This document shows, one piece after another, positions 36,861 to 60,500 of a stretch of DNA of 64,000 nt (positions are counted from its first letter, which is position 1; every line of letters starts with the position of its first letter). Source of the DNA: Piper betle (taxonomy: Eukaryota > Streptophyta > Magnoliopsida > Piperales > Piperaceae); assembly GCA_033002965.1 (NCBI GenBank), contig JAURVB010014088.1, forward strand, positions 122,501 through 186,500. Direction: 5' to 3'. The position numbers and the translations under genes were made by a program. Under the pieces are notes generated by a model. It was not told the origin of the DNA. It ran no database searches and saw only the letters and a program-made list of their open reading frames with translations.

Positions 36861-39800
36861 ATGGTGAAGAAGAGCAAAAGTGAATGTCTTTTATTTTTAT
36901 TCTTTTGTTTTGTTTGGAAGATGGATGATAATGGGATTGTAAACAAAATTTGGGAATGTTTGTGTTTGGAAACGGTGCAGAGAGCAAGAGCAAGCGGGTG
37001 TCGCTGAAGAAGAAGTACAAGATCATAAGGAAAGTGAAGGAGCACCATAAGAAGAAGGCGAAGGAGGCCAAGAAGCTTGGCCATCATGGTCGGAAGAAGG
37101 TGGAGAAGGACCCCGGTATCCCCAACGACTGGCCTTTCAAGGAGGAGGAGCTCAAGGCTCTGGAAGCACGCCGAGCCCGTGCTATTGAAGAGTTGGAGCT
37201 CAAGAAAGCCGCCCGAAAGGAAAGGGTCTGCCTTTCTGCTACTCTTCTCTCTTTCCTTTCCATTTTATTTTATTTTTAATATATTTTTATATATAAATAT
37301 ATTTTCTGTATCTATCTTTCAATTTTTTTCTTTTTTCTTTTTTTAAAAAAATTATATATATTGTAGGCCTATATCATCATTACCTGTTATTATGAAAATT
37401 TTTTTGCCTGCCCCATTTGTAGGCTGAAAAGAGGAAGTTAGGCTTGTTAGAAGTAGATGATGCCGTTGATGCACCGCATGAAAATTTGCTGGAAACACAA
37501 AATGCTGGAAAAATAGGTAGCAATTGTTGTCCATGGTAATTTTGTGTCAATTATTAGATTTATTATGCGATGTCAATTTCTTCCTTCTTATTATCACTGC
37601 TGTTACGATTACGAGCGTATTTATTACCTGTTCTCAGATAACTCAGATAGGGCATTCTTTAAAGAGTTAGTAAAAGTAGTGGAGTTATCAGACGTGATTT
37701 TGGAGGTTTTAGATGCACGCGATCCTCTCGGAACCCGCTGTGTTGACATGGAAAAGATGGTACGGAGATTAGGACCTGAGAAGCATCTCGTTTTGCTTCT
37801 GAACAAAATAGGTATTGTATGCTAACATTAAACTTCTGCTCTGTTATTATTATTATTGTTTATGCTGGTAGTTGCATAGTGACTAATCAGTTAATAAATT
37901 TCAATTTACCTGCATATGTTAGATCTGGTTCCTCGAGAGGCCGTGGAGAAGTGGCTCAAGTATCTTAGAGAAGAGCTTCCTACGGTCGCTTTCAAATGCA
38001 GCACCCAGCAGCAGAGATCAAATTTAGGATGGAAGTCTACTTCAAAGACTCCAAAACGTAATGATGCATTGCATTTGAGTGACTGCCTTGGGGCCGACAC
38101 ACTTATTAAATTGCTGAAAAACTATTCTCGAAGTCATGAGGTATTTTTAGATTATCTTCGATTAACTCTTGTAAATACATATTGTTCAGTATGTCCTTTT
38201 TTGTGTTTCTTTGCTCAAGGGGCTTTTTTTTTTTTAAATGTGCGCTTGAATGTCCTCTTTTGCACGGTTGATAGGGTGTGAACAAGCATGTCTAATATCA
38301 TTTAAGAAAAATAATATACATTGATTAATACTAACTTTATTCTCTATTTCAGCTCAAGAAATCAATTGCTGTGGGAGTTGTGGGTCTTCCGAATGTTGGT
38401 AAGAGCAGTCTCATAAACAGTTTAAAGAGAGCTCACGTGGTGAATGTTGGATCCACTCCTGGACTTACAAGATCAATGCAAGAAATTCAGTTGGACAAGC
38501 ATGTGAAATTACTTGACTGCCCTGGTGTTGTAATGGTGAAATCTGTGGAGAATGGGGCATCATTAACTTTGCGCAATTGCAAGCGAATTGAGAAATTAGA
38601 TGATCCTGTTGGTCCAGGTATTGGGGCCAAATGTGTTCTATTGGTTGCTTTGTGTCTTTTGTCAGTTGTATGTGATGTGCGTTGCTATGGATTAAATTAA
38701 TAATTTCTCAGCCTATTGTTGATGTTCTATCTTGTGTCAATTTTCCCCCTGTTCTGAGACATTTGAGGTTCAATTCTACCATATAAAAATTGATTTTCTT
38801 GCATTATTATCACAAATGCTGCTTGATCTTTAAAAAAATGCTTCTTGACTGATAGTCGGTTCTTATATGTAGTTAAGGAAATTCTCAATCTTTGCCCTGC
38901 TGAAACGTTGATGCCTCTATACAAGCTGGACAGATTTGGCAATGTTGATGAATTCTTACAAAAGGTGGCTACTATTAGGGAAAACTTAAAAAGGTGGAAT
39001 CGTGGATGTTGAAGCTGCAGCTAGAATTGTGCTGCATGACTGGAATGAAGGTTTTTTTTAACAATAATTTCTTAATTCGCATCCTCATAAGAAGTCTGAC
39101 CAAAGTCTATATGATTGGAGGTCTTTGCATTAATTTTCACTTTGAGCTTCTGCCATTTCTCTCAAGCATCCTTTTGATACACCAAAGAGCATTCATCAGT
39201 TAATCCTGGATGATTGTGCAGGTAAAATTCCGTACTACACATTACCTCCGATTAGGAATGAAGGGGAAATTTTGGAGGCTGCTATTGTGTCAGATCTGGG
39301 AAAAGAATTTAATGTGGACGAAGTTTATAAGGGCGAGTCTTCCTTCATTGGCAGCCTTTCGTCTGCTGAGGATTTTAAACATGTTGTTGTCCCTTCTAGT
39401 TCGCCCCTGAATATGGATGAGCAAATGTTGGAGGTACGTTAGTTGCCCTTGTGGTTTCACTTTGTATGAAGACATTGCCATCTTTTTATGTTCCTCCAGG
39501 TCTAAAATACTTATTATGAACCACGAAAATACTTTACATATTTGTTGGATTTTGTTCAGGAAAATGCTGAAAAAGAAGAGGAAGCTGCTCCATCTGTTGA
39601 TCAGGAAATGTCAGGAGTTGAAGAACTTTCTGGGGACGCCAAGTCCTTTATTAAAAGTCAGAATGATAAACTTTACACTGCTGAGGGCATACTTGATCCT
39701 CGTAAAAGAAGAGCAGAGAAGAAGAGGAGAAAAGCACAGAAAGCGTCCATGATGGATGAAGATTATGACTTCAAAATAGACTACTTCAACAAGGAATCTG

Positions 39801-39883
39801 ATGCTAAAGATATGGAAAACACTGGCAATATCGATGATGAGGGTGGTGAGGTGCCAATGTCTGGAGTTGAAGTTGATATATGA
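36861..39883 (+). CDS. NSN1: Nucleostemin-like GTPase NSN1 (GNL3-type)
   Basis: Nucleolar YlqF/HSR1-type GTPase needed for ribosome assembly and stem-cell maintenance. The basic N-terminus starts [18 protein letters not shown] and contains [15 protein letters not shown]. The GTPase motifs are circularly permuted, as in the family: [19 protein letters not shown] (G4), [14 protein letters not shown] (G1), TPGLTRS (G2), DCPGVVM (G3). Then come [20 protein letters not shown] and [10 protein letters not shown] and an acidic/basic tail. Eight exons give 576 aa once two lost bases are allowed for. At 38978-38994 the frame shifts inside the conserved RGKLKKGG stretch, in two G runs, and read literally it stops soon after. 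Exons: 36861-36879, 36981-37225, 37423-37516, 37638-37811, 37923-38140, 38353-38617, 38873-39050, 39222-39433, 39560-39883 (the first codes only seven codons). Confidence 0.93.
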
Positions 39884-40404
39884 AAGATAAATTTTGTCAA
39901 TTTATGTTTGAATTGGTTAATTGTGTCACATGTGCGGTGGTAAATAGAGTTGGCCCCTGTATGAATTCCTTTTTTGGATCAATAATTTGCTTGCCATGTA
40001 GCAATTTGGCGTAGAATTTCTATTTTACTTGCCTCGTCCCTGATGGCAATATAAAGGAAGCATGTTTGGGCAACTTATTTTGAAATTTACTGAACTGACT
40101 TGAAGGCTAAAATTCTTCAAAACCCATTTGAAGCTTGGCATGCTATAACTGGGCAGATGAAATTTTCGTTCCACGTTTCGAAAAATATCTTGTGAAGTAA
40201 ACCCATTAAATTTCAATTCTCAACGAAGTGGTATCAAGTTCTCGCGACTTCATTTTTTTTATTCTTATAATCACAAGACGACGTGCAACCAAATAAGTTT
40301 ACTGGTATCATTAGCTGTCGCAGGGACATTGTGCTTGTACGACTTCGAATTTCTTGGTGCGCATCATGTGTATATATATACATGGTTGATCATCAGCGAG
40401 ATGT

Positions 40405-40644
40405 TGGCTGTCTGTTTTTCGGTTCTTGGATATCTTGATCAACTTTGTAATGTCATTCACCGATTCTTACACCGGGGTGGTGCCTTTCCTCTATGGCGTC
40501 GCGAAGAGGCTGTGCCGACTACGAGGCTTCCAGCGGCTGTACGAGCAACTAGACGATCATGGTTATGGTTATGGCTGCAATAGGAGGTTTAGGATTGCGG
40601 CCCTTGCTGTTATCTTCTCTAGAAAGAGAACTATGACTTCATAG
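40405..40644 (+). CDS. Unrecognised short open frame
   Basis: An open frame downstream of NSN1 reads LINFVMSFTDSYTGVVPFLY and AKRLCRLRGFQRLYEQLDD. The composition is protein-like and more GC-rich than its surroundings, but I do not recognise it and no clear ATG starts this frame. It could be a fragment of a small gene or a chance frame. Confidence 0.25.
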   Translation, partial: WLSVFRFLDILINFVMSFTDSYTGVVPFLYGVAKRLCRLRGFQRLYEQLDDHGYGYGCNRRFRIAALAVIFSRKRTMTS

Positions 40645-41913
40645 AAGATGGTCCGAGATATTGGATTTGAATTCACCATTCGATGATGACGATAAGTAAG
40701 ATTTTACCATTTAATTCCGTCCTACAATTTGTATGTAAGTTGATTGTTTACTTGGGAACTGATTCTTTGTCTGATCTGGTGTTGTTTTACTCGTGATTTA
40801 TATGTGAATTTGCGTTATTTTTAACATGTATCAAAACGAGAATGATAATCTGAGGACCAAATTGCAATGAGAACATAGAAATCATTTTTTAAGCGAATGC
40901 CATTTAATAGGCATGCGACACTTAATCGCAGACATGCCCCTCGCTTGATCGCATAAGAAAACTTTATTTTGAATGAAGTGGAACACTTGGTTTTGTTGCC
41001 ATTTCTGAATGCTATTTGTTTGGGAATTGTTCGGGCATTAGGTACAAAGCACAAATGATGACAAAACATCGTCCTACTTGTATTTAATAATCTATTGAGG
41101 CTTTTGAGTTATAATATTTGACTTTTTTGCCTCAAAAATTGAATTTACCTGTCTTTAATCAATTAACCCACCTACAGGTTTACAATCATGTGTTGTTGTG
41201 TTGAACGAGGACATTAACAGGCTGGCAAATTATCTCAGTTCTAATTATACACCTCTCTTAAATTTCACACGGTTTTCACGATTCTCCAATTTAATGAAAA
41301 CCACGTACCAAGCTCGAGCACTGCTTGATAGACACAAGTAATCACAAAAAGAAGAAATCTAGGAAGTTAAAATTATTACTCACAAATGCTTAACAGTACA
41401 TAATCTTCTTTTAGAAATACAACTATCCTCATCAGATACGAACCCATTTCTCGCTTCACTGTATGCCCACATAACAAGTAAACCAAGATAACACAATCCG
41501 GCAAGAACCGAAAACAGCACCCAGATTTTTCATCCAACGCTAATGAGTGAAACTATTTACTTTGCATCCTCACTAAGAGCAGTTAATCCAATCAACTACC
41601 ACCAAATATGTACAAGTCCAAATTCGTGGTAGATATATTTAAACTAACGAATACCTTCACAATGACCAGACCGTTTTTTTAAGGTATAAAACCCTTCAGT
41701 GGGCAACGGCCAGCCACTTTTACGCCTACATGCGAGCAGGAGTTTTTGGGCCTGTGTGAGATTAGCCAAATAACGAGCTTAAACAAATTTGCAGTGAGTG
41801 ATGTGATATGTAGTCACACTGTACACAATGTGTGGGAAACCCAGCTCCAGTAGACCCTTCCCCCAATCCAACCAATAACAGAGCATATTGAAGGCAGAGA
41901 ACTACAGGAGAAA
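40645..41913. other. Intergenic and XRN4 3' flank
   Basis: AT-rich sequence between two genes that converge. The right part (from about 41400) is presumably the XRN4 3' UTR on the minus strand. No other gene is visible. Confidence 0.5.
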
Positions 41914-50141
<8,228 letters not shown>

Positions 50142-51570
50142 CGCCGGAGAGACGACCGAAAAAGATGAGCGTTGAGATCCAATCGACGAAGACGGGGAGA
50201 CGGTGCCCCTCTCTCCTCCTCCACCTTCCCCTCGCTTTAACGACTGCTACCCTTTCTACTCCTAATAACAATAGTCGTATAAAGTTTTAGTCGGGTAGGA
50301 AACGGGTCCGGCTTGTTTTGTGGACCGCTAGATTATCTGATTTCCTTTTTTTAAGATTCGACTCGAGTTTTTAAGTTTAAATCACTCAAAATCACAATAT
50401 TCTATTTATTTTTATTTTTCACAATATATGTATATGTTATATATACGTAGAACTCACAATAGGACGGAGTCTCCACACTCTAGCTCGTACTACAATAAAA
50501 GTCGAACCGAGAATAGTTGTTCATAATCTCACTTGTGACATTTAATCAAGTGGAACAAATTTGGAATTCTGGAGTTTGATCTTTACCTACTTGAAATTAG
50601 TTTCGGGTTATCAAATTCTTAGATTCTCAATAAAAATCATAGGTTGGAAAGTGTAAGCCTTGTTATCTACTATACCATAATTTCTACACATCGAGACATC
50701 TTTGTTTACAAAGAATAATTAGCCGAGTACTTTCTTAGGATTGTCATTTGTACGTTTAACTGAGCATTCGGGCACCAAGATATCGCAATGTCAAGCGCGT
50801 TGTTTGCTTTCATTCCTAGATAGATAGTATAATAAGCTATTGATAAAGCTCTGCGAAAAAGAAACCTAAGGATATGAAAACTATGAGCTCACTATACTCC
50901 AAGGGTATTCATTCGAAAAGCACAGTTGGTTACGTCAATTTGCTGGATTTAAAGTTTGAACATCCACCACAAAATATATTCCGCTTTGAGAGATATATAT
51001 ATATATATACACACGCAAAGTAGGAACGACGCTTTTCGACAGAATTGGAACATAGTCCTTACAAGTCCAAGCGATAACGACGGATAACATCAAGTAGCTA
51101 AATGAGTTCGGCGAGCCCGCTGTACAAGGACTGGTATAACCCCCCACCTTTGACAGGGAAAACCAGCCTTTACAAAGGCCAACGCCACCCACGTATAATC
51201 GACCTTATCCACTCACGATGCGTATAATACTCGGTGTCTTCACCTCTGCAAGATAATGTACAGGGTTCTAACCCTCTCCAGCAGCCCGGCTATAGGTACA
51301 CCCATGAACGCACCCTGCAAGCAATATATGTCATCTGCCATCCCTTCAAGTCCCGATCGTGAAACTACTATGCCACAGTCCCCACATGCACTCTCATTCC
51401 ATCACTTCACGACAAATCCTTGGGAGAAGCAGAAAACTTCAACACCGCCTCCCTTTCAATACCAACAAGGGAGCACAAAATAGGAGCGTGCAGGTGCCAA
51501 CCACAGGCCCACAAGCCAAGACGCTGTATGCAAAGAGTTTTAACCCTTATCATCAGGATCTTATCATGGC
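50142..51570. other. XRN4 promoter region and UPF1 3' flank
   Basis: On the minus strand this is the whole space between the UPF1 stop and the XRN4 start. The part next to XRN4 (to about 50280) is CT-rich in the gene's sense, like a leader. The middle is AT-rich with a (TA)n run near 51000. The part next to UPF1 is presumably 3' UTR. No third gene is visible. Confidence 0.5.
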
Positions 51571-54500
51571 TCAGCCGTTGAAGTGTCCTTTCTGGTTTTG
51601 TGAGCTCTGGCCGGAGTGCTGAGGCGGAGCTTGCATGTTCAATTGCTGAGAGTTATATTGCGTGTAAGGCTGGGAATATAAAGGATTCATTAATCCCTGC
51701 ACAATGAGCGTAAAAATCAGACTAAGCCTTTAAGAGTAACACCCCAACCAATGTACAAGAACATACGAAAAGACCTGTGCTTGAATGAGGTCCTGGTCCA
51801 GCCCCAAAATGGGCCTGGGAAGATTCTTCCTGCGCTCGCTCACCAAATCCTGCTTGAGTAAACAAAGCTTGGGATCCATGAGGTAAGTAATCCTGATTAC
51901 AAGTCACAAAGAAACAATAAGCAGAGGTAGCAATGTGATATACAGCCCACAATGCACCAAGGACAATTAACTCCAACATACCTGTGACATGAAATCATTT
52001 CCACTGCCTAAATGGGAATACCCCCTTGAGTGTTTTGATTTAGAAAGTTACCCGGGAACCCAGCTTGAGTTCCTTGAGTCCCGTAATCCATGCCATACCC
52101 ACTATGAGAAGCCTATAAAAATAATCATAGGATGTACTTGGGCGTAAAACTTACAATTACTGCACAAAACAAAGCAGCTATGATCAAAGAATTGCTCACC
52201 TGCGTAGAGAAATCTGCTGCATTATATGCTACATGGGATCCCTGGCTTTTAAAATCATCGGTAAGAAAATCCTGTAAAATACAAAAAAATTATACCAATC
52301 AAACTGGCAAATTCACCAAGGAAAGGAAAACTAAGTTATTGACAATGAAAAAGATACCTGGGACATTCCACCAAGGGAGAATCCATCGCGGAAAGGTTGG
52401 CTTAGCCCATGTGCAGGCATCTGTAATAATGGTTGATTCCCTTAAAAACAAATGCCATCTCACAACAAAACTAAAAAAAGGCACTTTTGCAAGAAAAAAC
52501 AGTAAACCTGAGCCATCAGACCACTCTGTGTTAGTGGGGCGGCCATTGATGGCTGACTGTTACTATTGTCCAAAGGAGGAAAATTAAAAGCTGAACCAAT
52601 GCTTCCTGCACTTTGTTGGGAAGCTTGCTGATGGGAAAGATGGCCCCCAATAGGACCACCAGCACTTCCACGCCCAGCTCCAAAGCCACGATTTCCAGCT
52701 TGAGGAACTTGAGAAATTGCACCAATTGGCCCATGAACAGCACCACGAGTTGGTATAGCATATGGCTGCGAGTGGGGTCCTCCTTGAAATGGTGGGAGTG
52801 GCATTCTTGGCAAAGGATAACCAGATGGATGAACACCAGGCTTGTGGGTACCATTTGGCATGCCAAATGGCAAATAAGAATGACCTGACCAAGTATGAAA
52901 AGTAACACCAACAAATGAAAAAATAGTGCTTCCAGCAATATAAAGCAATGATAATACAGGAAAAATCAACCAAAATCACATAGCTGTTGATAGGATCACT
53001 ATGGATGAAATGTGAACTAAAAGAATCAGCTTCACATCTTAGAAATTTCATAATCTTCACTTGCTACATCTTAAGAATGAAATATTTTTTAATTGATGTT
53101 AAAACCTGCCATAGGGAAAACTGAGAAGATTAATAATAAATTTCTTAAAGGTTACACTTCCACAGCAAAGAGATGGAACTTCAATAGAAGGATACATGTA
53201 GTTTAAATATTCAATACCATTATATAAGACCCTGATATAAAATACACCACCAGTATTTACTCATCAACAAAAATTTATAACTTTAGAGCAGTGCGCAGAC
53301 ATTTACCTTTAGAGCGATTCACTCTCCGATCAGCATTTGGGCTTGATGGAACAGACCCAAAACTATCATTAGGCAAAACATTAGCCCCAGCCCCAAACAA
53401 CAGACGCCGATCATTATATATCTGTCCACAAATCAAAGTTCTCCAGTAAAAGTTAAAACTTAAATAGCCAAACTTCTACAGTAGAAAAATAAGACAGCAG
53501 GGTATGATACCTTCTTAGGTTTTTGGAACTGAACCATGCTTTGCTTTAAGTTATTCAGAGGTCCTTCAACTAAGCACTCATTTTCCTGAAGAAGTTCCCA
53601 GCAACCAAGTCAGTCAGATAAGAAAAAAACAAAAATCAAAAGCATACCAAACAAATTGGAGGTCCTCCAAATTTCAAGAAGTCAATTTGTGAAAAGTTCC
53701 CAGGAAGAATATACCTTGTAATGTGTCAGAAGGCTGTTCCACAATGGTTGTTTGCTAAGCACTTTCGGATTTCCAAGGATTACAATACCATAACGAGCTC
53801 GAGTTAGAGCTACATTCAGTCTCCGAGGATCATTAAGAAAACCAATACCCTATATATCAAGACAAAGCAAACACTGAATAAATGACAACAGCAAGGAAGT
53901 CATATTCTAAAAACTAAAAGGTCAAAGTTCATAAGAATGGTATGCGTATACCTGATGTTCATTGCTCCTCACACACGACAAGATAATATAGTCTTTTTCT
54001 CTTCCTTGAAAGGAATCAACGCTTGCAACCTGACATAAATGAAGTAGCATTATTGCAAATAATACTCATAAAACCAGATAATTCTTCACCAGAAATTACT
54101 CTGAAGTTTCTAACCTCAATTTCCTTGTAAAGTTGTTGGCGGAGAGATCCATTTCTTGACATATAGTTTACAATATATGCTCTTTGCCCTTCATAAGGCG
54201 TTATAACTCCAATCTAAAAAATTAAGCAATATTAATGAACACGCTCAAATATCCATTATATAAAATATGACAGCAATATTCACGAGCAAAACCATATACC
54301 TGACTAGGAATTACACCGCTCCTCAAGAATGTAGTTACAATTTTTTCCACATTTGCAGCTTCTGTCCGGTTAAGATAGGAAGTTCCACTGGCACTTATTT
54401 CTTCTTGTCCCATCTGCAAAATAATCCCGAGTAGCAAATTTAATTTTATTGTAAGAGGGCATTTCAACAAAGAAAGATCACTCTATGGCTTTAATATCAC

Positions 54501-57500
54501 AAATTAACATTTTAAATTGTGCTCATGCAATCCAAACCTGAACGTAAAAGAACATTGGACGATTAGGAACAGGCCAAGGGAAGTCAATGCCAGTAGTCTG
54601 CCTTTCATTGATTGTAACACCATTCTGAAGAGTCCCCTCATAGAAGCTGTTTGATGGAAATTCTGACAATGAAGGATGCATACGATATTGAACCTGAAAA
54701 TTTAGATAGAGCACCAAAGTGGCAATAGTAAAAAACAGGAGAGAAGAACAAGCCTAAACTCATACAGTACCAAATGAATGGCTAACAAAAGAAACACTTC
54801 ACCTGCAACCTAAATGGCTTGACACCAAGGAGCACAAGACGTTCAAAAAGAGATTGAGCCAAACCAGCACGAGCAGCTTTCTTGCACATGATGACTGGAC
54901 CAAGCTGACAGTGGTCTCCAACCAGCACTGCCTGAAGCACAAAAAGTAATAAGGAAGCAGGAAGAGTACTCATACAAACTAGCACACGCCACAATTTAAC
55001 ATACCCATCAAATTCAACAATTGCCAAATAAACTGGCCCCTAAAGGAACTAATAACATAGGCACATAAATTCAACCTGTTTTACACCCATAACTAGGGGA
55101 ATGAGACACTCTGGTTCAGTTGCCTGGGTTGATTCATCAATAAGAACCTGTACATAAATATTAAAAATAATTATGATAGCCCTTACATACGTAACCTTTT
55201 CAATGACTAAACGAATTCTGCTGTTCATCAAATGATCACTAAACCTGACGGAATCTAAAATTTGCCAACCGCGGATCTCCAGCACCCACACATGTGCAAC
55301 AAATAACATCCGCACTTTGTGATATTTCTCTTTCAGTTGCACGTTTCAAAGCTTTATATTTCTTTTCATCACTGCTCGATAATTCTCCTGTAATAGCAGC
55401 AATTATTCAAAAAAATGAAAAGAAAGAACAACTACTTAACACTAATAGTGCTAACATTTACACCGAGGTGTTAGACACCTACTAAAAGTACTAAACTTAA
55501 TTGGTGGATTAAACTCCATGCAACACCAAGCAGCAAGCAAGAGTAATAAACAGATGATGATAAACAAGATTACAATTATTTAGAATCCAGCATACTACTT
55601 TTCTTGACTCTCAAAATGAAATATCCAATGATCAAAACCAGATGATCTGCTTGCCCTTACACAACTTAAAGGACACTAAATTTTTGCGTACACAATAACT
55701 GAAGATTGTAATTTTATCCTAATTTATTCCATTCAAAGAAAAATAACAAGAAAAGCATTTTAAAAGGTCATAAAATAGCAACAATAATAGACATAAAAAA
55801 GACCTTGTTCGTCTTTCAGTTGTTGCAGTTTATGAAGTTCACTTTTTTCAGATGTATCAAGATGCCGAACCTGTGTTGCCAGTCCAAAACTTCAAACCAT
55901 CAAATTGGAGCATAAAACAAGAATAATCAGGAAGAACAAACAAATTCACCTGATAGTGCAACGTCAAATGTTCAACAGGAGAGCTTACAGCTTCTCTTGA
56001 TTTTGCACACAACCTAACTACCTGAATTTTCCATGAAATATTAGAAAAAATTATAGAAGAAAACACTAGAATTTAGCAGACACAAAATCCTGAAAAGGTG
56101 AAAAGAAAAAGAAAACTTCAAAAAAACAAAAAACAAAAAAAGATAAAAGAATCGACTAGAATCTCATGCCTTAGATACAAGACAAATACAACAAATAATG
56201 AACTAAAACCATCTCTTTTTCACAAACGCATTCATGAACATAACACAATCACCTTAAGGCCAGTTGCACTAATCTTCTCCGCAAGTTGGTCAACAGCAAC
56301 ATTACTTGGAGCACAAACCAAAACCTAGTAAATAATTAAAGGGTGAGTACTAATAACGAGTCATCATGAATAAAGCTTGAGACTTGCTTAAAGCTAATGC
56401 AGATCCCAACTGTCAACTTCCTAATATAAAATCTAGAAGACTTACCTGTCCTTGTCCTTGTTTAGCCATATGATATACGATGGCAGCTGAAGTTACCGTC
56501 TTTCCAGTACCAGGAGGACCTTGAATTAGACTAACTGGTTTTTGGAGAACACTTTTACAGCAAACACCTGCCCAATATATAAGAACAATCACCACCAAAA
56601 CTACTAGTACTTCTTCTTCTACCTAATACCCAAAGGGTGCTAACGACATGGACCTAAACTAGAATGCATGTCAATACAAGTGGCAAACTTTTGATGGCCG
56701 GAAGCCCTTCCCAACACCAATCACCACCAAAACTGAGATCAAATAATTGATCACCAAATAATATTCTAAGCATTTTTCATCAACGTATTATTAATAGATA
56801 GATAAATATCAGCAATTAAAAATCATTTCAATCATAAATAGTTACCTAAACACATACCAGTTGATCACGCCAAGACTCAAACTTTTAGTTGATAATAAAA
56901 TAATCACTGTTTATGTCCCATCTAAGTTTTACAACTAATGTCTCAAGAACATATCATATACTCTTTGAGTAACAAACATTCTCCACATTTATGGATCCCA
57001 GATTAACTTCACATAGAGAAGTCCAACCAAAATGGATTGATTAGGGATACAAAAGAAAACGGTCTAAAGTAATCTTATCTAAGAAATAAACATACTTGGG
57101 AGGCATTAAGTTCTGGAAGTCCTGGAGCACCAAAACGTCGGGGCAATGTGTTACGAACAATCTGAGCCTCAACTTCATGACCCAGCAAATGATGATATAT
57201 GTACCTGCAATTAGAAGTTAAAAAAGGTAAATTTCATTAATGAAATCATATGACTCCATTTTAAATAACTGAACTGAGAGATAACTTGCTGAATCCATTC
57301 AGTAGACTATCCAATGCATAGATGAACATGAATATAGTTCACTAACACTATTACAAAAATGAGAGAAAAATAAGATTTTTTTAAAATAGTACCACATGAA
57401 TGAATGTAAAAGTATAACTAATAAGGACACATCAATAAAATTCCTCTGAAGTAAATTCTCTTCTACTAAAAAAGTGAAAGAGGAAAATTGATAATAGCAT

Positions 57501-60500
57501 TGCATTAAAACACAAACATGACTACAGGCATAAAGCATGCTACTATGCCTTGACAAAAAAAATTAAACAATTGTTTTTTTTTAATTTGTTATGGATAAAA
57601 TTAATTGCTCTTACCCATATTGACCATCTAAAAATCTAATTTCAGACCAAAAAACTTACCCACTAACACTTGTCTCATCCACCGCAAAAGTTTTCATGGC
57701 TGCTTGCATTCTATCAAAGCTGGTGCTTTTCCAGACAAAATCGACGCTAAATCCATGATTGACATCTACAGGAACACCCTGAAAAGTACGTCCAAAAAAC
57801 TTGAAGGCAAAATATAGAAAAGGAAACCATGAAAAGTTTAGCTCAGTAAAGAAACAATACCTGACTAGCACGGAGCTCAAGGGCAACCTCTTCTTGTGCA
57901 GTCAACTTAATCTAGGATCAAACAGCAATTCAGCAATTGGACAGCAATTGTATAATGAATTTAACAAAAAAGAGAGTAACACCACTTTGTGTGACGATAA
58001 AAAATCACTTACAACATGGCCAACAGACTGCCATGCCGGATGAGTAGCATCTCCAGAATAACGAAGCCGTAATTCATCTCCAGGTACAAGCCTTAACTCG
58101 TTATCTTCCTACAAGATTGTAAAGATGCTTCAACAAATTTAAGAAGGTATAACTGTCCCAAATGACTAGCCTAATTTTTACACAGGCAGGGGGTTGTGCA
58201 AATTAACAATTTTGAATTTTAAAAAAAAAAAAACCACGAAGCTACATTTTGTTCACCTTTGGGAAGACAAAATAAGCAATACGCTTCTTGTTCAAGCCAA
58301 TGTCCCATCGTATTGTCAGATTGTCTTTACTTTGTGACTCTTTCATCATCTATATTCATCAAATACAAAAAAATTTGCTGCAGTTAGAAACTTTGAAAGA
58401 TAAGAAGGAAGCCAAGGACTGAACTTTTATTTATATAAGATATGCAAGAAAAAAAATTCACCTTATCATAGTCTGCCTCGAGTTTAATAAGTGGAGCAAA
58501 GACATTTTGATGCTGAAAAGAAAAGAAACAACAAAATGAGCGAACTATAACAACATTATAAGCAAAGAAAAGAAACAGTAAAATCAGTTGACAAGATAAA
58601 ATTTTGTCAAAACAATGACTAGTAGCTCTTAAAAAAACTGAGAAGACTACTATAACAACACTTGATATTTATTCTAACGAAGGTGGGCACAAACCTGGTA
58701 TGCATCTTCATACTTTAATACCACAGGCTGGGGTTCATCATCTACTCCAGGTTTCTCAAGATCTTCAAGAGTAGCATCTGGATTTGTTTTCCATAATTCC
58801 TCGACTTTATTTATTTGCTGAGCACTAATTTGGCGTGCTCTTAACTGCTCTTGTTCAGATGGAACCTGATTTTGTAGCAAGTTCACAATTTAATTTTGCG
58901 AATAAGAAACATGAGAAGCTCCAATGAAGCATACTACAGTCAAAACCCAAATGAAAAAAAGCACAAACCTTAACAAGCCACTGCAGAAAACACCGATCAT
59001 CAATAAGAGGGCACCATTGACTCAAATCCCAGTTCATGTCTTTCAAAGCATTCACACTTAGGCAAGGCTCTCGACATAAAAGAACAACAACACTTTCAGT
59101 CTTGGCAGATATGAATCCCAGAAGAAATACATTGCGGCAGCCACAGTTATAGCATTCAAGAATTGTTTCCCCAGAGGACTGTCTTTGTGGAGGCAAACTT
59201 CCTTGTGCTTTGCACGAACCTAATCAAAAAATAAAATGAGAATGCAGCAAAGATATGAACAGGAGTAACTCAGTTAGTTTCCCCAACCCCATTTGGAGAT
59301 AAGGTGGAAGAAGGAAAACTTGTAACAAGGATCATATTAAAAGCCCGAAGCAAAATGAGCATTTCTTGCAAATTTTGTAATAGAAATGCCAGTTGCCGAA
59401 GACAAAAAATATTATCAACACAGCCCAAACATATTCATGCACGACACGAAAAATACTGCGTACATATATATATGTTTATAGGTGCATAATGACAATATAA
59501 GCCATCTACTCATTCAAATGGTGATTGGCTGTCTGTCCAAGTCACCTTACCATAGTTCTCGAGCTTAAAACAACTAACAAAAAAACTAAAATAAGAAACC
59601 AATGGCACAGTATTTGAACATCCACAAAACACAACTTTGCATTTGATGAAATTAAAGAAAATGATTGATACCCGACAGAGATATTTGATGACTAAAACAT
59701 CCAGTTCCACGAGAACAAATAATCCCAGCATCTTTCTCCGATATATTCAAACAATTCTCCTTCGAATTTTCATAAAATCCATTCTGATCCTCATCTAATT
59801 TACCAAAATTGATCCCAATTCTCATCTAACTTACAAAACAGTTAATATAATAATTAGCTTCATCACGTTTGATAACACCAAAACTGTATAAGATATTCTT
59901 CTCCACAACAATTCAGTCCTTTAAACATAGTTCTATATTCCTATTCTAATTCTTCAATGAAACGACGATCATATGACACTCTTAAAAAATATCCTAAAAA
60001 ATTAATTGAAAGAAACCAGAAACAAAATGTAATTATGACAAAAAAAAAAATTCAAGTATGGGCTCGTCGTCAATTTACCAGGTGATTGACGATGTGCGAT
60101 CCGGAGGTGTTCCCCCTCGAATTGCAGAACCATTTTCGGCACGAAGGCACGTTGCACCGCACAACGCAGGCCGGGTTCGACACCCCACAGTAGCGGCACG
60201 CATGCTCCGCGAGGTCCCCCTTCTCGTATTCGTACCCCTCCTCGTCCCCAGCCTCCTCGAAATTCAAGCTCCCGATCCCGGCCGCGAGCGAGTCCACCGC
60301 GGCGGCGGCGCGAGATCGGGCCGGCGGGGTGCTGGACGTGGCACCGCCGGCGTCGGACGGGGAGGAGGCAGCCTGGAGATCCGAGGGCTGGAGATCGGAG
60401 GAGGGGCGGAGCGGCTGCGAGAAGTGTGGGTAGTGGAAGTCGTCGGCGTCGTCCTGGGTGTTGAACTCGAGGAAGGTGTACGCGTCGCCGCCGGTGTCGG